Positions 35,363 through 43,652 of a stretch of 64,000 nucleotides of DNA are shown piece by piece. The DNA is from Pseudogemmobacter faecipullorum (GTDB taxonomy: Bacteria > Pseudomonadota > Alphaproteobacteria > Rhodobacterales > Rhodobacteraceae). The notes below the pieces were generated by a model that saw nothing but the letters and a program-made list of their open reading frames with translations, searched no databases and was not told the origin of the DNA. The stretch covers positions 62,001 to 126,000 of the forward strand of contig NZ_JACDXX010000006.1 in assembly GCF_020539525.1 (NCBI RefSeq), read 5' to 3'. Within the stretch, counting starts at the first letter, position 1; each line of letters begins with the position of its first letter. Position numbers and translations under genes: made by a program.

Positions 35363-36015
35363 TGGCGCTTTTGCTGCGCGATCTGCGCCTGTCTTTCCGC
35401 GCCGGGGGCGGCTTTGGCCTTGGTCTTGGCTTTTTCCTGCTGGTGGCGGTGCTGGTGCCGCTGGGGGTCGGGCCCGAGGCCGGTACTTTGCGCCTGATCG
35501 CGCCGGGCATTCTCTGGGTCGGGGCGCTGCTGGCCTGCCTGCTCAGCCTCGACCGGATGTTCGCGCTGGATCACGAGGATGGCAGTCTCGATCTGCTCGC
35601 CACCTCGCCGCTGCCGCTTGAAGGGGCGGTGGCGATCAAGGCCTGTGCGCACTGGCTGGTCACCGGCCTCGCGCTGACGCTGGTCTCGCCGGTGCTGGCG
35701 GTGCTACTGAACCTGCCGCCCGGGGCCATGCCCTGGCTGATGCTGTCGCTGCTTACCGGCACCCCGGCTCTGTCGGTGATCGGGGCCTTTGGCGCCGCGC
35801 TGACCGTGGGCGTCAAGCGTGGCGGGCTGCTGTTGTCGCTGCTGGTGCTGCCGCTCTATGTGCCGACGCTGATTTTTGGCGCCGAAGTGGTGCGGCGCGG
35901 CGCGGCGGGGGATGCGCTGAGCACACCTCTGGCTTTGCTGGCGGCGATCACCCTTGGCTCTCTGGCGCTGCTGCCATTCGCCGCAGCCGCTGCGCTGCGG
36001 ATAAACCTGCGTTAA
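35359..36015 (+). CDS. ccmB: Haem exporter permease CcmB
   Basis: A 218-residue inner-membrane protein with six predicted membrane segments and the CcmB signature start (LLLRDLRLSFRAGGGFGLGLGFFLLV), plus FALDHEDGSLDLLATSPLPLE (split: DHEDGSLDLL near 73-82). It is the membrane half of the CcmAB transporter. Translation is coupled to ccmA through an ATGA overlap. Confidence 0.93.
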   Translation: MMALLLRDLRLSFRAGGGFGLGLGFFLLVAVLVPLGVGPEAGTLRLIAPGILWVGALLACLLSLDRMFALDHEDGSLDLLATSPLPLEGAVAIKACAHWLVTGLALTLVSPVLAVLLNLPPGAMPWLMLSLLTGTPALSVIGAFGAALTVGVKRGGLLLSLLVLPLYVPTLIFGAEVVRRGAAGDALSTPLALLAAITLGSLALLPFAAAAALRINLR

Positions 36016-36075
36016 TCCGTGCGCCCTGCGCCCCGGGGCGCTATAGGGAGAGCGCGTAGAGAAAGAGGCGAGGCG

Positions 36076-36810
36076 ATGTCGATCTGGGATTATGCCAACC
36101 CAAAGCGATTCATGCAGCTGACCGACCGGGTGCTGCCCTGGTCGCTGGCGCTGACCGTGCTGATCCTGGGAACAGGGCTGATCTGGGGGTATTTCTTTAC
36201 CCCCGATGATTACAAACAGGGATCGACGGTCAAAATCCTGTTCGTCCATGTGCCGGCTGCGATGATGGCGATCAATGCCTGGATCATGATGCTGCTGGCC
36301 TCGCTGATCTGGTTCATCCGCCGCCACCATGTCTCGGCGCTTGCCGCCCGGGCTGCGGCACCGGTCGGGCTGGTCTTCACCCTGATCGCACTGATCACCG
36401 GCGCGCTCTGGGGCCAGCCGATGTGGAACACCTGGTGGGAATGGGATCCGCGCCTGACCTCATTTCTGATCCTGTGCCTGTTCTATCTCGGCTATATCGC
36501 GCTCTGGTCAGCGATTGAGGATCCCGATACCGCGGCGGATCTGACGGCGGTGCTTTGCATGGTCGGCTCGGTCTTTGCGGTCCTGTCGCGCTATGCGGTG
36601 AAATTCTGGAACCAGGGCCTGCATCAGGACAGCACCATTCTGAAGGTCGGCGAGAAAGACCCGATCGATGCCGCCTATTACCTGCCGCTGGTGGCCTGTA
36701 TCATCGGCTTTATCCTGTTGTTCATCACCCTGGTGCTGATCCGCACCCGCACCGCCATCCGGGCGCGGCGGCTGAATGTGCTGCTGGCACGCGAAAGGAT
36801 GGAGGGCTGA
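36076..36810 (+). CDS. ccmC: Haem delivery protein CcmC
   Basis: This 244-residue member of the haem-handling protein family has six membrane segments and the Trp-rich periplasmic motif WGQPMWNTWWEWDPRL (about 117-132), which binds haem with flanking His residues (HVPAAM near 57). CcmC loads haem onto CcmE. The ATG at 36076 follows GAGGCG. ccmD follows after two bases. Confidence 0.94.
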   Translation: MSIWDYANPKRFMQLTDRVLPWSLALTVLILGTGLIWGYFFTPDDYKQGSTVKILFVHVPAAMMAINAWIMMLLASLIWFIRRHHVSALAARAAAPVGLVFTLIALITGALWGQPMWNTWWEWDPRLTSFLILCLFYLGYIALWSAIEDPDTAADLTAVLCMVGSVFAVLSRYAVKFWNQGLHQDSTILKVGEKDPIDAAYYLPLVACIIGFILLFITLVLIRTRTAIRARRLNVLLARERMEG

Positions 36811-36812
36811 TC

Positions 36813-36971
36813 ATGCTGCCGGATCTGGGAAAATACGCCTTTGCCGTCCAGGGCTCATACCTGGTTGCCGCCCTGTTGCTCGGGGCGCTGATTGCCGTCA
36901 CCTGGTGGCAGCGCGGCCGGGTTAAGACGCAACTTGCCGAAGCTGAGGCGCGCGCGCGCGTGGGGAAATAA
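36813..36971 (+). CDS. ccmD: Haem exporter accessory protein CcmD
   Basis: A 52-residue protein with one membrane segment (about 12-34; SYLVAALLLGALIAVTWW) followed by a basic stretch and a short coiled region (TQLAEAEARARVGK). Size, topology and position between ccmC and ccmG identify CcmD, which helps release holo-CcmE from CcmABC. The start ATG lies two bases behind the ccmC stop; GGAGG is inside the ccmC end. Confidence 0.88.
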   Translation: MLPDLGKYAFAVQGSYLVAALLLGALIAVTWWQRGRVKTQLAEAEARARVGK

Positions 36972-36974
36972 CCA

Positions 36975-37505
36975 ATGGCCAGTAAACTTCTTCTTCTCCC
37001 GCCGGTGCTGTTTGCCGGTCTGGTGGCGGTCTTTGCCTTTGGCATGATGCGCGATAATCCGGGCGAGCTGCCCTCGACCCTGGTCGGGCGCGAGGCCCCG
37101 CCGCTGCCGCTGACCGCTTTGCCGGGTATCGCGCCGCTGACCGATGCCGATCTGCGCTCGGGCGAGGTGACGGTGGTGAATTTCTGGGCCTCATGGTGCC
37201 CGCCCTGCCGGGCTGAGCATCCGGTGCTGCTGGATATGACGGCAAAGGGTATCCGGGTGGCGGGGGTGAATATCCTCGACAAAGAAGCCGATGCGCTTGG
37301 CTATCTGCAGCGCGACGGCAATCCCTTCCTCGGGGTGGCGACCGATCCGCAGGGCCGCAACCGGGTGGAATGGGGCGTCTCGGCCCCGCCCGAAACCTTT
37401 ATCATCGATGGCGATGGCAAGGTTCTGTTCAAATTCACCGGCCCGCTGCTCGGGGCGGATTATGAGAACCGTTTCCTTCCGGCGCTGGAGGCGGCGCTGA
37501 AATAA
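36975..37505 (+). CDS. ccmG: Thiol:disulfide oxidoreductase CcmG (DsbE)
   Basis: A 176-residue membrane-anchored periplasmic thioredoxin-like protein: N-terminal segment (about 4-23), GREAPPLPLTALPG, the redox motif FWASWCPPCRAEHP (about 71-84) and the cis-Pro region GVSAPPETFIID typical of DsbE. It keeps apocytochrome c cysteines reduced for haem attachment. It is the last gene of the ccmABCDG run and is followed by a strong hairpin. Confidence 0.94.
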   Translation: MASKLLLLPPVLFAGLVAVFAFGMMRDNPGELPSTLVGREAPPLPLTALPGIAPLTDADLRSGEVTVVNFWASWCPPCRAEHPVLLDMTAKGIRVAGVNILDKEADALGYLQRDGNPFLGVATDPQGRNRVEWGVSAPPETFIIDGDGKVLFKFTGPLLGADYENRFLPALEAALK

Positions 37506-37506
37506 A

Positions 37507-37546
37507 CAGGCCAGAGGCGGCCCGGGGGGCGCGCGCCTCTGGCCTG
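37507..37546. terminator. Long hairpin after ccmG
   Basis: Thirteen-base arms (37507-37519 CAGGCCAGAGGCG and 37534-37546 CGCCTCTGGCCTG) begin one base after the ccmG stop codon. There is no clear T-run, so it may stabilise the 3' end or terminate weakly. Confidence 0.5.
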
Positions 37547-37749
37547 TGGCTGCTTTGCTGCGCTGTTCTTTCGTCTGAACACTGAGCGGTTCTGAGCAGA
37601 CGGGCCATATGAAGACTGATCTGAAAAATCAGCCCAGGCCCCGATCAGGCCGTTGTTTTACCATATTTTCTGATAAGACAGGCTGCATCGGGCGGCCTGG
37701 TTGCACCGGGTTGTCTGTGATTGCATACGGATATGAACTGGTAGAATAA

Positions 37750-37971
37750 ATGATCACTTTTGCAAAAAATCACTCTCGCCGCGCTCTGGCCCTGAGCGGC
37801 GTGCTGGTCGCAGCGACCGCGCTCAGCGGCTGCACCATTATGAAGCCCGCAGGGATCCCCGATGGGGCCGAGCCCGCGCGTTATATCGAGCGCGAAAAGA
37901 GCGGCAACCGCGATAACACTCCGGGCAACCGCGAAGGGCAGGGGCCGGGCGAAGGTGAGGGCCAGACCTGA
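37750..37971 (+). CDS. Small putative lipoprotein
   Basis: The 73-residue product has a signal ending in ATALSGC (Cys about residue 28), then a hydrophilic tail rich in Gly, Glu and Asn (REKSGNRDNTPGNREGQGPG). It resembles short outer membrane lipoproteins of the entericidin/argininosuccinate-leader type only in size; I do not recognise a family. The start ATG at 37750 has no strong SD (TAGAATAA upstream). Bases 37547-37749 before it are AT-richer than average and should hold its promoter. A bidirectional terminator follows. Confidence 0.62.
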   Translation: MITFAKNHSRRALALSGVLVAATALSGCTIMKPAGIPDGAEPARYIEREKSGNRDNTPGNREGQGPGEGEGQT

Positions 37972-38038
37972 TCTGCGCCAGCCCGCAGTTCACGTCTGTG
38001 ACAGCGCATCAGGCGAGAGTACAGCGCCACATAAAGAA

Positions 38039-38066
38039 AGGCCCCGGATTGCTCCGGGGCCTTTTT
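38039..38066. terminator. Bidirectional intrinsic terminator between the lipoprotein gene and acnA
   Basis: AGGCCCCGGA (38039-38048) pairs with TCCGGGGCCT (38053-38062) across TTGC. TTTTTA follows on the plus strand and TTCTTTAT on the minus strand, so it can end both convergent genes. Confidence 0.85.
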
Positions 38067-38084
38067 AGCTGATTGTGCTGCGGA

Positions 38085-40838
38085 TCAGGCTTTGGCGAGA
38101 TTGCGCAAAACATAATGCAGCACGCCACCGTTCTCGACATATTCAATCTCGATTGCGGTATCGATGCGGCATTTGATCTGCGTGGTTTTCACGCTGCCAT
38201 CGGCATATTTAATCGTCATCGGCACCAGGCTCAGCGGCTTCAGATCCCCGGCCAGACCGGCGATCGAGATTTCCTCATCGCCTTTCAGGCCCAGAGATTT
38301 GCGGCTTTCGCCATTGGTGAATTCAAACGGAATAACCCCCATGCCAACGAGGTTGGAACGGTGGATCCGCTCGAAGCTTTCCGCGATCACGGCTTTCACG
38401 CCGAGCAGCGCGGTGCCTTTGGCAGCCCAGTCGCGCGAGGAACCCGCGCCGTATTCGATGCCACCGAAGATCACCAGCGGCTTGCCCTGCTCCTGCCAGG
38501 CCATCGAGGCATCGAAGATCGAGCTCTGCTGACCATCCGGCCCGATGGTATAGCCACCCTCAACCCCCTCCAGCATCTCATTCTTGATGCGGATATTGGC
38601 GAAAGTGCCGCGCATCATGATCTCATGATTGCCGCGGCGCGAGCCATAGGAGTTGAAATCCTTCACCGGCACCTGACGCTCGGTCAGATACTGGCCGGCC
38701 GGGGTGCTGGCCTTGAAGGAACCGGCGGGAGAGATGTGGTCGGTGGTGATCATATCGCCGAGCACCGCCAGCACGCGGGCGCCTTCGATATCACTGATCA
38801 CGCCTGCATCCTGACCCATGCCCTGGAAATAGGGCGGGTTCTGGATATAGGTCGAGCTCGGCGGCCAGTCATAGGTCTCGGCCTCGGTGATCTCAACCGC
38901 CTGCCATTTCTCATCGCCTTTGAAGACATCGGCATATTTCGACAGGAAGGCCTCGCGGGTGACGGTGGCCTCGACCAGTTCCGCCACTTCCTGGCTGGAC
39001 GGCCAGATGTCTTTCAGGAAGACATCTTTGCCTTCCGGGGTCTGGCCAATCGGATCTTTGGTCAGATCGATGTTCAGATCACCGGCAATGGCATAGGCGA
39101 CGACGAGGGGCGGCGAGGCGAGGAAGTTCGCGCGCACATCCGGCGAGATCCGGCCCTCAAAGTTGCGGTTGCCCGAAAGCACAGCGGTCGCCACCAGATC
39201 ATTGTCATTGATCGCTTTCGAGATCGCCGGATCGCCGAGCGGGCCCGAATTGCCGATGCAGGTGGTGCAGCCATAGCCTACCAGGTTGAAGCCGATGGCG
39301 TCGAGATCTTCCTGCAGGCCTGCGGCCTCAAGATAGGCACCCACCACCTGCGATCCGGGGGCAAGCGAGGTCTTCACCCAGGGCTTGCGGTTCAGACCCA
39401 GCGCGCGGGCCTTGCGGGCCACGAGACCGGCCCCGATCATCACATAGGGGTTCGAGGTATTGGTGCAGGAGGTGATGGCGGCGATCACCACCGAGCCGTC
39501 GGTGATGGTGTAATCCTTGCCCTCAACCGCCACGACTTTGCGCGGATCGGCCGGAGCGGCAACAATCGGGCCACCCTCATCCGCCATCTCTTTCGCATCT
39601 GCCGAAGCGTCGATGCCACGGTAGGAGGAGACCAGCTTATAGAAGGCATTGGCGCTGTCGGTCAGCGGCAGGTAATCCTGCGGGCGTTTCGGGCCCGAGA
39701 TCGCCGGGACGATGGTGCCCATGTCGAGCTCCAGCGTCGAGGTATAGATCGGGCTGTAATCGGCACCGCGCCAGAACCCGTTTTCTTTGGCATAGGCTTC
39801 GACCAGGGCAATGCGGCTCTCTTCGCGGCCGGTATTGCGCAGGTAGCGCAGGGTCTCATTGTCGATCGGGAAGAAGCCGCAGGTCGCGCCATATTCCGGC
39901 GCCATATTGGCGATGGTGGCACGGTCTGCCAGCGGCAGGTGATCGAGGCCCTCGCCGTAGAATTCGACGAATTTATTCACCACGCCGTGCTTGCGCAGCA
40001 TGGCGACGACTTTCAGCACCAGGTCGGTGGCGGTGGTGCCCTCAACCATTTTGCCGGTCAGTTTAAAGCCCACCACTTCCGGGATCAGCATCGAGACCGG
40101 CTGGCCGAGCATGGCTGCCTCGGCCTCGATCCCGCCGACGCCCCAGCCCAGAACCGCAAGGCCATTGACCATGGTGGTGTGGCTGTCGGTGCCGACGAGG
40201 GTGTCGGGATAGGCGACCAGCTCGCCATTCTGATCAGTGTCGGTCCAGACGGTCTGAGCCAGATATTCGAGGTTCACCTGGTGGCAGATGCCGGTGCCCG
40301 GCGGCACAACGCGGAAGTTATTGAAGGCCTTCTGTCCCCATTTCAGGAAGACATAGCGCTCCATATTGCGCTCATATTCCAGATCCACATTGGCCTGGAA
40401 GGCGCGCGGATTGCCGAATTCATCGATCATCACCGAATGGTCGATCACCAGATCGACCGGCACCAGCGGGTTGATTTTCGCCGCCGAGCCCTTGAGGCCC
40501 AGAATGCCGTCGCGCATGGCGGCAAGGTCGACCACCGCCGGAACGCCGGTGAAATCCTGCATCAGCACCCGGGCCGGGCGATAGGCGATCTCAATCGGGT
40601 TTTTGCCGCCCTGTTTGCCCCAGTCCGAGAAGGCGCGGATGTCATCGGCGGTAACGGTCTTACCATCCTCAAAGCGCAGCATATTCTCGAGCACGACTTT
40701 CAGCGAGGCCGGCAGGCGCGAGAATTCACCAAGGCCAGCTGCCTCGGCGGCGGGGATCGAGTAATAGCTGACGGTCTGGCCGCCTGCGGTCAGGGTCTTA
40801 CGGGTCTTCTGGCTGTCATGTCCGACGGTGACGGTCAT
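38085..40838 (-). CDS. acnA: Aconitate hydratase AcnA
   Basis: The 917-residue enzyme of the TCA cycle interconverts citrate and isocitrate through a [4Fe-4S] cluster. Cluster ligand motifs are ITSCTNTSNP (about 455) and YGCTTCIGNSGPL (about 520); earlier DSHTTMVNGLAVLGWGVGG and later YGAGSSRDWAAKG and ESFERIHRSNLVGMGV are also AcnA/IRP-type signatures. Length is normal. The minus-strand ATG at 40838 is supported by AAGGAGC upstream. Upstream lies a 410-base gene-free region. Confidence 0.96.
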   Translation of the reverse strand: MTVTVGHDSQKTRKTLTAGGQTVSYYSIPAAEAAGLGEFSRLPASLKVVLENMLRFEDGKTVTADDIRAFSDWGKQGGKNPIEIAYRPARVLMQDFTGVPAVVDLAAMRDGILGLKGSAAKINPLVPVDLVIDHSVMIDEFGNPRAFQANVDLEYERNMERYVFLKWGQKAFNNFRVVPPGTGICHQVNLEYLAQTVWTDTDQNGELVAYPDTLVGTDSHTTMVNGLAVLGWGVGGIEAEAAMLGQPVSMLIPEVVGFKLTGKMVEGTTATDLVLKVVAMLRKHGVVNKFVEFYGEGLDHLPLADRATIANMAPEYGATCGFFPIDNETLRYLRNTGREESRIALVEAYAKENGFWRGADYSPIYTSTLELDMGTIVPAISGPKRPQDYLPLTDSANAFYKLVSSYRGIDASADAKEMADEGGPIVAAPADPRKVVAVEGKDYTITDGSVVIAAITSCTNTSNPYVMIGAGLVARKARALGLNRKPWVKTSLAPGSQVVGAYLEAAGLQEDLDAIGFNLVGYGCTTCIGNSGPLGDPAISKAINDNDLVATAVLSGNRNFEGRISPDVRANFLASPPLVVAYAIAGDLNIDLTKDPIGQTPEGKDVFLKDIWPSSQEVAELVEATVTREAFLSKYADVFKGDEKWQAVEITEAETYDWPPSSTYIQNPPYFQGMGQDAGVISDIEGARVLAVLGDMITTDHISPAGSFKASTPAGQYLTERQVPVKDFNSYGSRRGNHEIMMRGTFANIRIKNEMLEGVEGGYTIGPDGQQSSIFDASMAWQEQGKPLVIFGGIEYGAGSSRDWAAKGTALLGVKAVIAESFERIHRSNLVGMGVIPFEFTNGESRKSLGLKGDEEISIAGLAGDLKPLSLVPMTIKYADGSVKTTQIKCRIDTAIEIEYVENGGVLHYVLRNLAKA

Positions 40839-41248
40839 GTCTCGGCTCCTTGGAAATCAGGACGTGGCATCTGGCGGCTGCGGCTGGGCGCGGCGGTTCG
40901 GGCGGCGGGGTTTCCCGGAGTCAGAACCCCGGCACACCGGGAGTCTCGGGCTTTGTATGCATTTGTATGCCGAAATGCCAGCCCCTTGTGAAGCAGAGCC
41001 GGTGAATCGACAAAGGGTCGCAGGGCTGAAGAGTTCAGTCGGCGCGACTCCATCATTTCCGCGCCGCGGATGGAAGCACAAAGGGCACAGAAAATCGCAA
41101 AACCTTGATTGGCAGCAGGGCCCGGGCTTTTCTATAAGCATTGCGAAGGGTTTGATACGAGGCAGTTCCTGCAGCAGCCCTGCCACTGACGCGGTTGCGA
41201 AGCGCCATGCCCTCGCGCATGCGCGCACCGGACCGGGAAAGACGAGAG
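40839..41248. other. Divergent intergenic region acnA / DUF1223 gene
   Basis: No gene is supported. It must contain the acnA promoter and that of the DUF1223 gene. Visible structure: a direct repeat of ATTTGTATGC-like sequence around 40950-40970 (TTTGTATGC twice, ten bases apart) and a GC-rich half near acnA with an ACCCCGG/CCGGGGT-like partial dyad. I cannot assign these to a regulator. Confidence 0.35.
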
Positions 41249-42079
41249 ATGCGACACTATTTCAGCGCCGCCTGTGGCCTTTTGCTGGCCTGCACCGCCG
41301 CCTTTCCGCTGCAGGCCCAGCAGGGGTTTTCTGCCGACAGCAGCCTGCCGCTGCTGGAGCGGCGGGGCGAGGGCTTCACGCCCGCCGCCCCGGTCCCGCC
41401 CGTCGCCGCCGAGACCGGGCCGGTGCTGCCGCCGCTGTCCGCCGCCCCTAATCCGGTGGTGGTCGAGCTTTTCACCTCGCAGGGCTGCGTGTCCTGCCCG
41501 CCTGCCGATGCCTATTTCGCCGGGCTGGTGGCTGAGCCCGGGGTGATCGCTTTGTCGCTGCATGTGGATTACTGGGATTATATCGGCTGGGAGGACAGTT
41601 TCGGCTCGCCCGCCTTTACCGAGCGGCAGAAGAGCTATGCCCGGGCGATCGGCTCGCGCACCATTTATACCCCGCAGTTCATTATCGCCGGCAGCGCCCG
41701 CATCCAGGGGCTCGATCCTGCCGGGATCAGCGCGGCGCTGGCCGAGGCCCGCACCCGCCCGCCCGAGGTCCGGCTGGCGGTCGAGCGCCATGGCGACCGG
41801 CTGGTGATCCTCGCGGGCAGCGATCAGCGCCCGGCTGCGCCGCTGCTGGTCGATCTGGTGCGCTTTGAGCCGGAAGCGACGGTCGGGATCGAGCGCGGCG
41901 AAAATGCCGGAACGGTGGTGAGCTACCGCAATATTGTGCTGAGCTGGGAACGGCTTGGCGAATGGTCGGGCGAAGAGCATCTTGAGGTCGCGGTGCCGAT
42001 GACCGGCCCGGCGCCGGGGGTGCTGATCATCCAGGAGCCAGGCCCGGGCGAGATCCTGGCCGCGATGGTGGTCGAGTAA
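41249..42079 (+). CDS. DUF1223 family secreted thioredoxin-like protein
   Basis: From the ATG at 41249 the product has 276 residues with a signal peptide (cleavage after PLQAQ, about residue 24) and a DUF1223 domain (about 65-276). VVELFTSQGCVSCPPADAYF contains a CxxC active-site-like motif, followed by LHVDYWDYIGWEDSFGSP and YTPQFIIAG. The fold is related to thioredoxin and the location should be periplasmic. The family function is not established; thiol redox chemistry is the simplest expectation. Confidence 0.86.
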   Translation: MRHYFSAACGLLLACTAAFPLQAQQGFSADSSLPLLERRGEGFTPAAPVPPVAAETGPVLPPLSAAPNPVVVELFTSQGCVSCPPADAYFAGLVAEPGVIALSLHVDYWDYIGWEDSFGSPAFTERQKSYARAIGSRTIYTPQFIIAGSARIQGLDPAGISAALAEARTRPPEVRLAVERHGDRLVILAGSDQRPAAPLLVDLVRFEPEATVGIERGENAGTVVSYRNIVLSWERLGEWSGEEHLEVAVPMTGPAPGVLIIQEPGPGEILAAMVVE

Positions 42080-42149
42080 GCCGGGGGGCGCGGCTGCTAC
42101 CCCGCGTCCCACGCGCCTGAAGGGAGAAGTGAAAGCGGCCCTGGCTCAG

Positions 42150-42182
42150 GCCCGGAGCAGAGCCCGGAGCAGAGCCCTGAGC
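42150..42182. repeat. 12-bp tandem repeat in a convergent intergenic region
   Basis: GCCCGGAGCAGA occurs twice in direct succession (42150-42161, 42162-42173) and a partial third unit GCCCTGAGC follows (42174-42182). It lies between the DUF1223 gene and the convergent EamA transporter gene. Confidence 0.55.
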
Positions 42183-42291
42183 GGCGTGCCGCCCGGAACG
42201 GGTCGCGTCCTGCGCATGGAAACCGGGCCTGAAACTGGGATCGTCCCCGATCGCCCAGGGGGGGGCGGGCTGTCTGGTGAAGCAGACGGGC

Positions 42292-43158
42292 TCAGCCCCG
42301 GGCGGCGCGGGTCTCGCGGTGCCAGACATAGATCCCGGCCCCGGCAATGATCGCCGCCCCCAGCATGGTGAGCAGATCGGGCTGGGCGCCGAAGAACAAA
42401 AAGCCCCAGAGCGTGGCGAAGACAATGCCGAGATACGAGAAGGGGGCGACCACCCCGGCCTCGGCGATCGACAGCGCGCGGATCATGCAGAGCTGGCCGA
42501 AACTGCCGATGATGCCGACCAGCAGGAACAGCGGAATATCTGCGGCGGCGACCGGTTGCCAGCTGAAGGGCAGGGCCAGGGAGAAGGCAAGGGTGCCAAA
42601 CAGCCCGCCCCAGATCATGGCGGTCCAGACCGGCTCAAACTGGCCGATGCGCCGGGTCAGGAGCGAGTTTGCCGCGAAAGTGACGGCGGCGGCCAGCGGC
42701 AGCAAGGCGGCCCAGCTGAACACGCCGCTGCCCGGCCGCAGAATGATCAGCGCGCCCAAGAGTGCCGCGAGAATTCCGAAAACCCGTCTCGGCCCGAGCT
42801 TCTCGCCCAGAAACAGCGCCGCGCCGAGGGTGATCAGCACCGGATTGGTATCGGTCAGCGCCGTCGCCTCGGCGAGGCCGATATAGGGCAGCGACGAGAA
42901 AAACAGCGCCGCGGTCATCACCTGAAAGGCAGCGCGCCAGAAATGCAGCCAGGGATAGCGGGTGCGCGCCATCACCGGCAGCTGGTGGCGCAGAATCAGC
43001 AGCACAATCAGCAGCTGGCCCAGAAAACGCGCCTGGATCACCTGGACGGGGCTATAACGCTCGACCAGGCCCTTCGCCGAGGCGTCGAGCAGGGTGAAGG
43101 AGAGGATTGCAAGCAACATCAGCAGGATGCCGCGCGTGGGATTCTGGGTATGTTCCAT
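42292..43158 (-). CDS. EamA/DMT-family transporter
   Basis: The 288-residue protein has ten predicted membrane segments in two EamA repeats (about 8-140 and 150-280), with the typical ends of each half: ATALTDTNPVLITLGAALFLGE (split: TDTNPVLITLGAALFLGE) and EAGVVAPFSYLGIVFATLWG. It is an inner-membrane metabolite exporter or permease; the substrate cannot be read from sequence. The ATG at 43158 has no close conserved alternative. It converges on the DUF1223 gene. Confidence 0.88.
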   Translation of the reverse strand: MEHTQNPTRGILLMLLAILSFTLLDASAKGLVERYSPVQVIQARFLGQLLIVLLILRHQLPVMARTRYPWLHFWRAAFQVMTAALFFSSLPYIGLAEATALTDTNPVLITLGAALFLGEKLGPRRVFGILAALLGALIILRPGSGVFSWAALLPLAAAVTFAANSLLTRRIGQFEPVWTAMIWGGLFGTLAFSLALPFSWQPVAAADIPLFLLVGIIGSFGQLCMIRALSIAEAGVVAPFSYLGIVFATLWGFLFFGAQPDLLTMLGAAIIAGAGIYVWHRETRAARG

Positions 43159-43652
43159 GGCCGCGCGACGCTATGCGCCATGCCCGCGCGGCACAAGATG
43201 CATTCGCCTCGCGGGAGAGTGCCCCCCCCCGGGAGGCGGGATGGCTGCGAAGCCGGGGCTGAGGCCCAGGGGCGGAGGCCTGGGGTGCTGGCCCCTGGAG
43301 GGCGCGCGGGCTGACCCCCGGGGGCCTGGCATCTGCGCCCGGGTGCTGCCCTCCGGGTCTGTGTGGGCCGGCACCCTGGGGGGGGGCTGGCCCCTGGGGA
43401 GGCCTGGTCACTGGGCCTGTATGCTGTGCCCCTGGGGCTGAGAATGATGGCCCCTGGCGGGCGGGCTGGCATTTGGGGCCGGGTGCTGCCCTCCGGGCCT
43501 GTGTTTGCCGCCCCCCCCCCTGGGCCTGTGGGCCGGCCCCGGGCCTCACCCGCTGGGCATGGCTGGTCCTGGCGATTCTCTCGCGGCGGATTGCCCGCTG
43601 CCCGGGGAAAGCTGTCCCTCCTGCAGCGCGGTCACCGCCCCCGGCGCAAAGG
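43159..43652. repeat. GC-rich degenerate repeat tract without genes
   Basis: This 494-base stretch is dominated by C and G runs and has no convincing coding frame. Two 43-base segments at 43326-43368 and 43466-43508, offset by exactly 140 bases, share CCGGGTGCTGCCCTCCGGG and most flanking bases. TGGCCCCTGG recurs near 43289, 43389 and 43449. It looks like a decayed tandem array between the EamA gene start and the FliG-like gene end. Any function is unknown. Confidence 0.6.

Noticed and set aside
38073-40991. Open frame of 972 codons on the plus strand across aconitase
   Set aside because: It is the antisense of acnA. The product is His/Arg/Gly-rich with no domain, and acnA is full length with all motifs.
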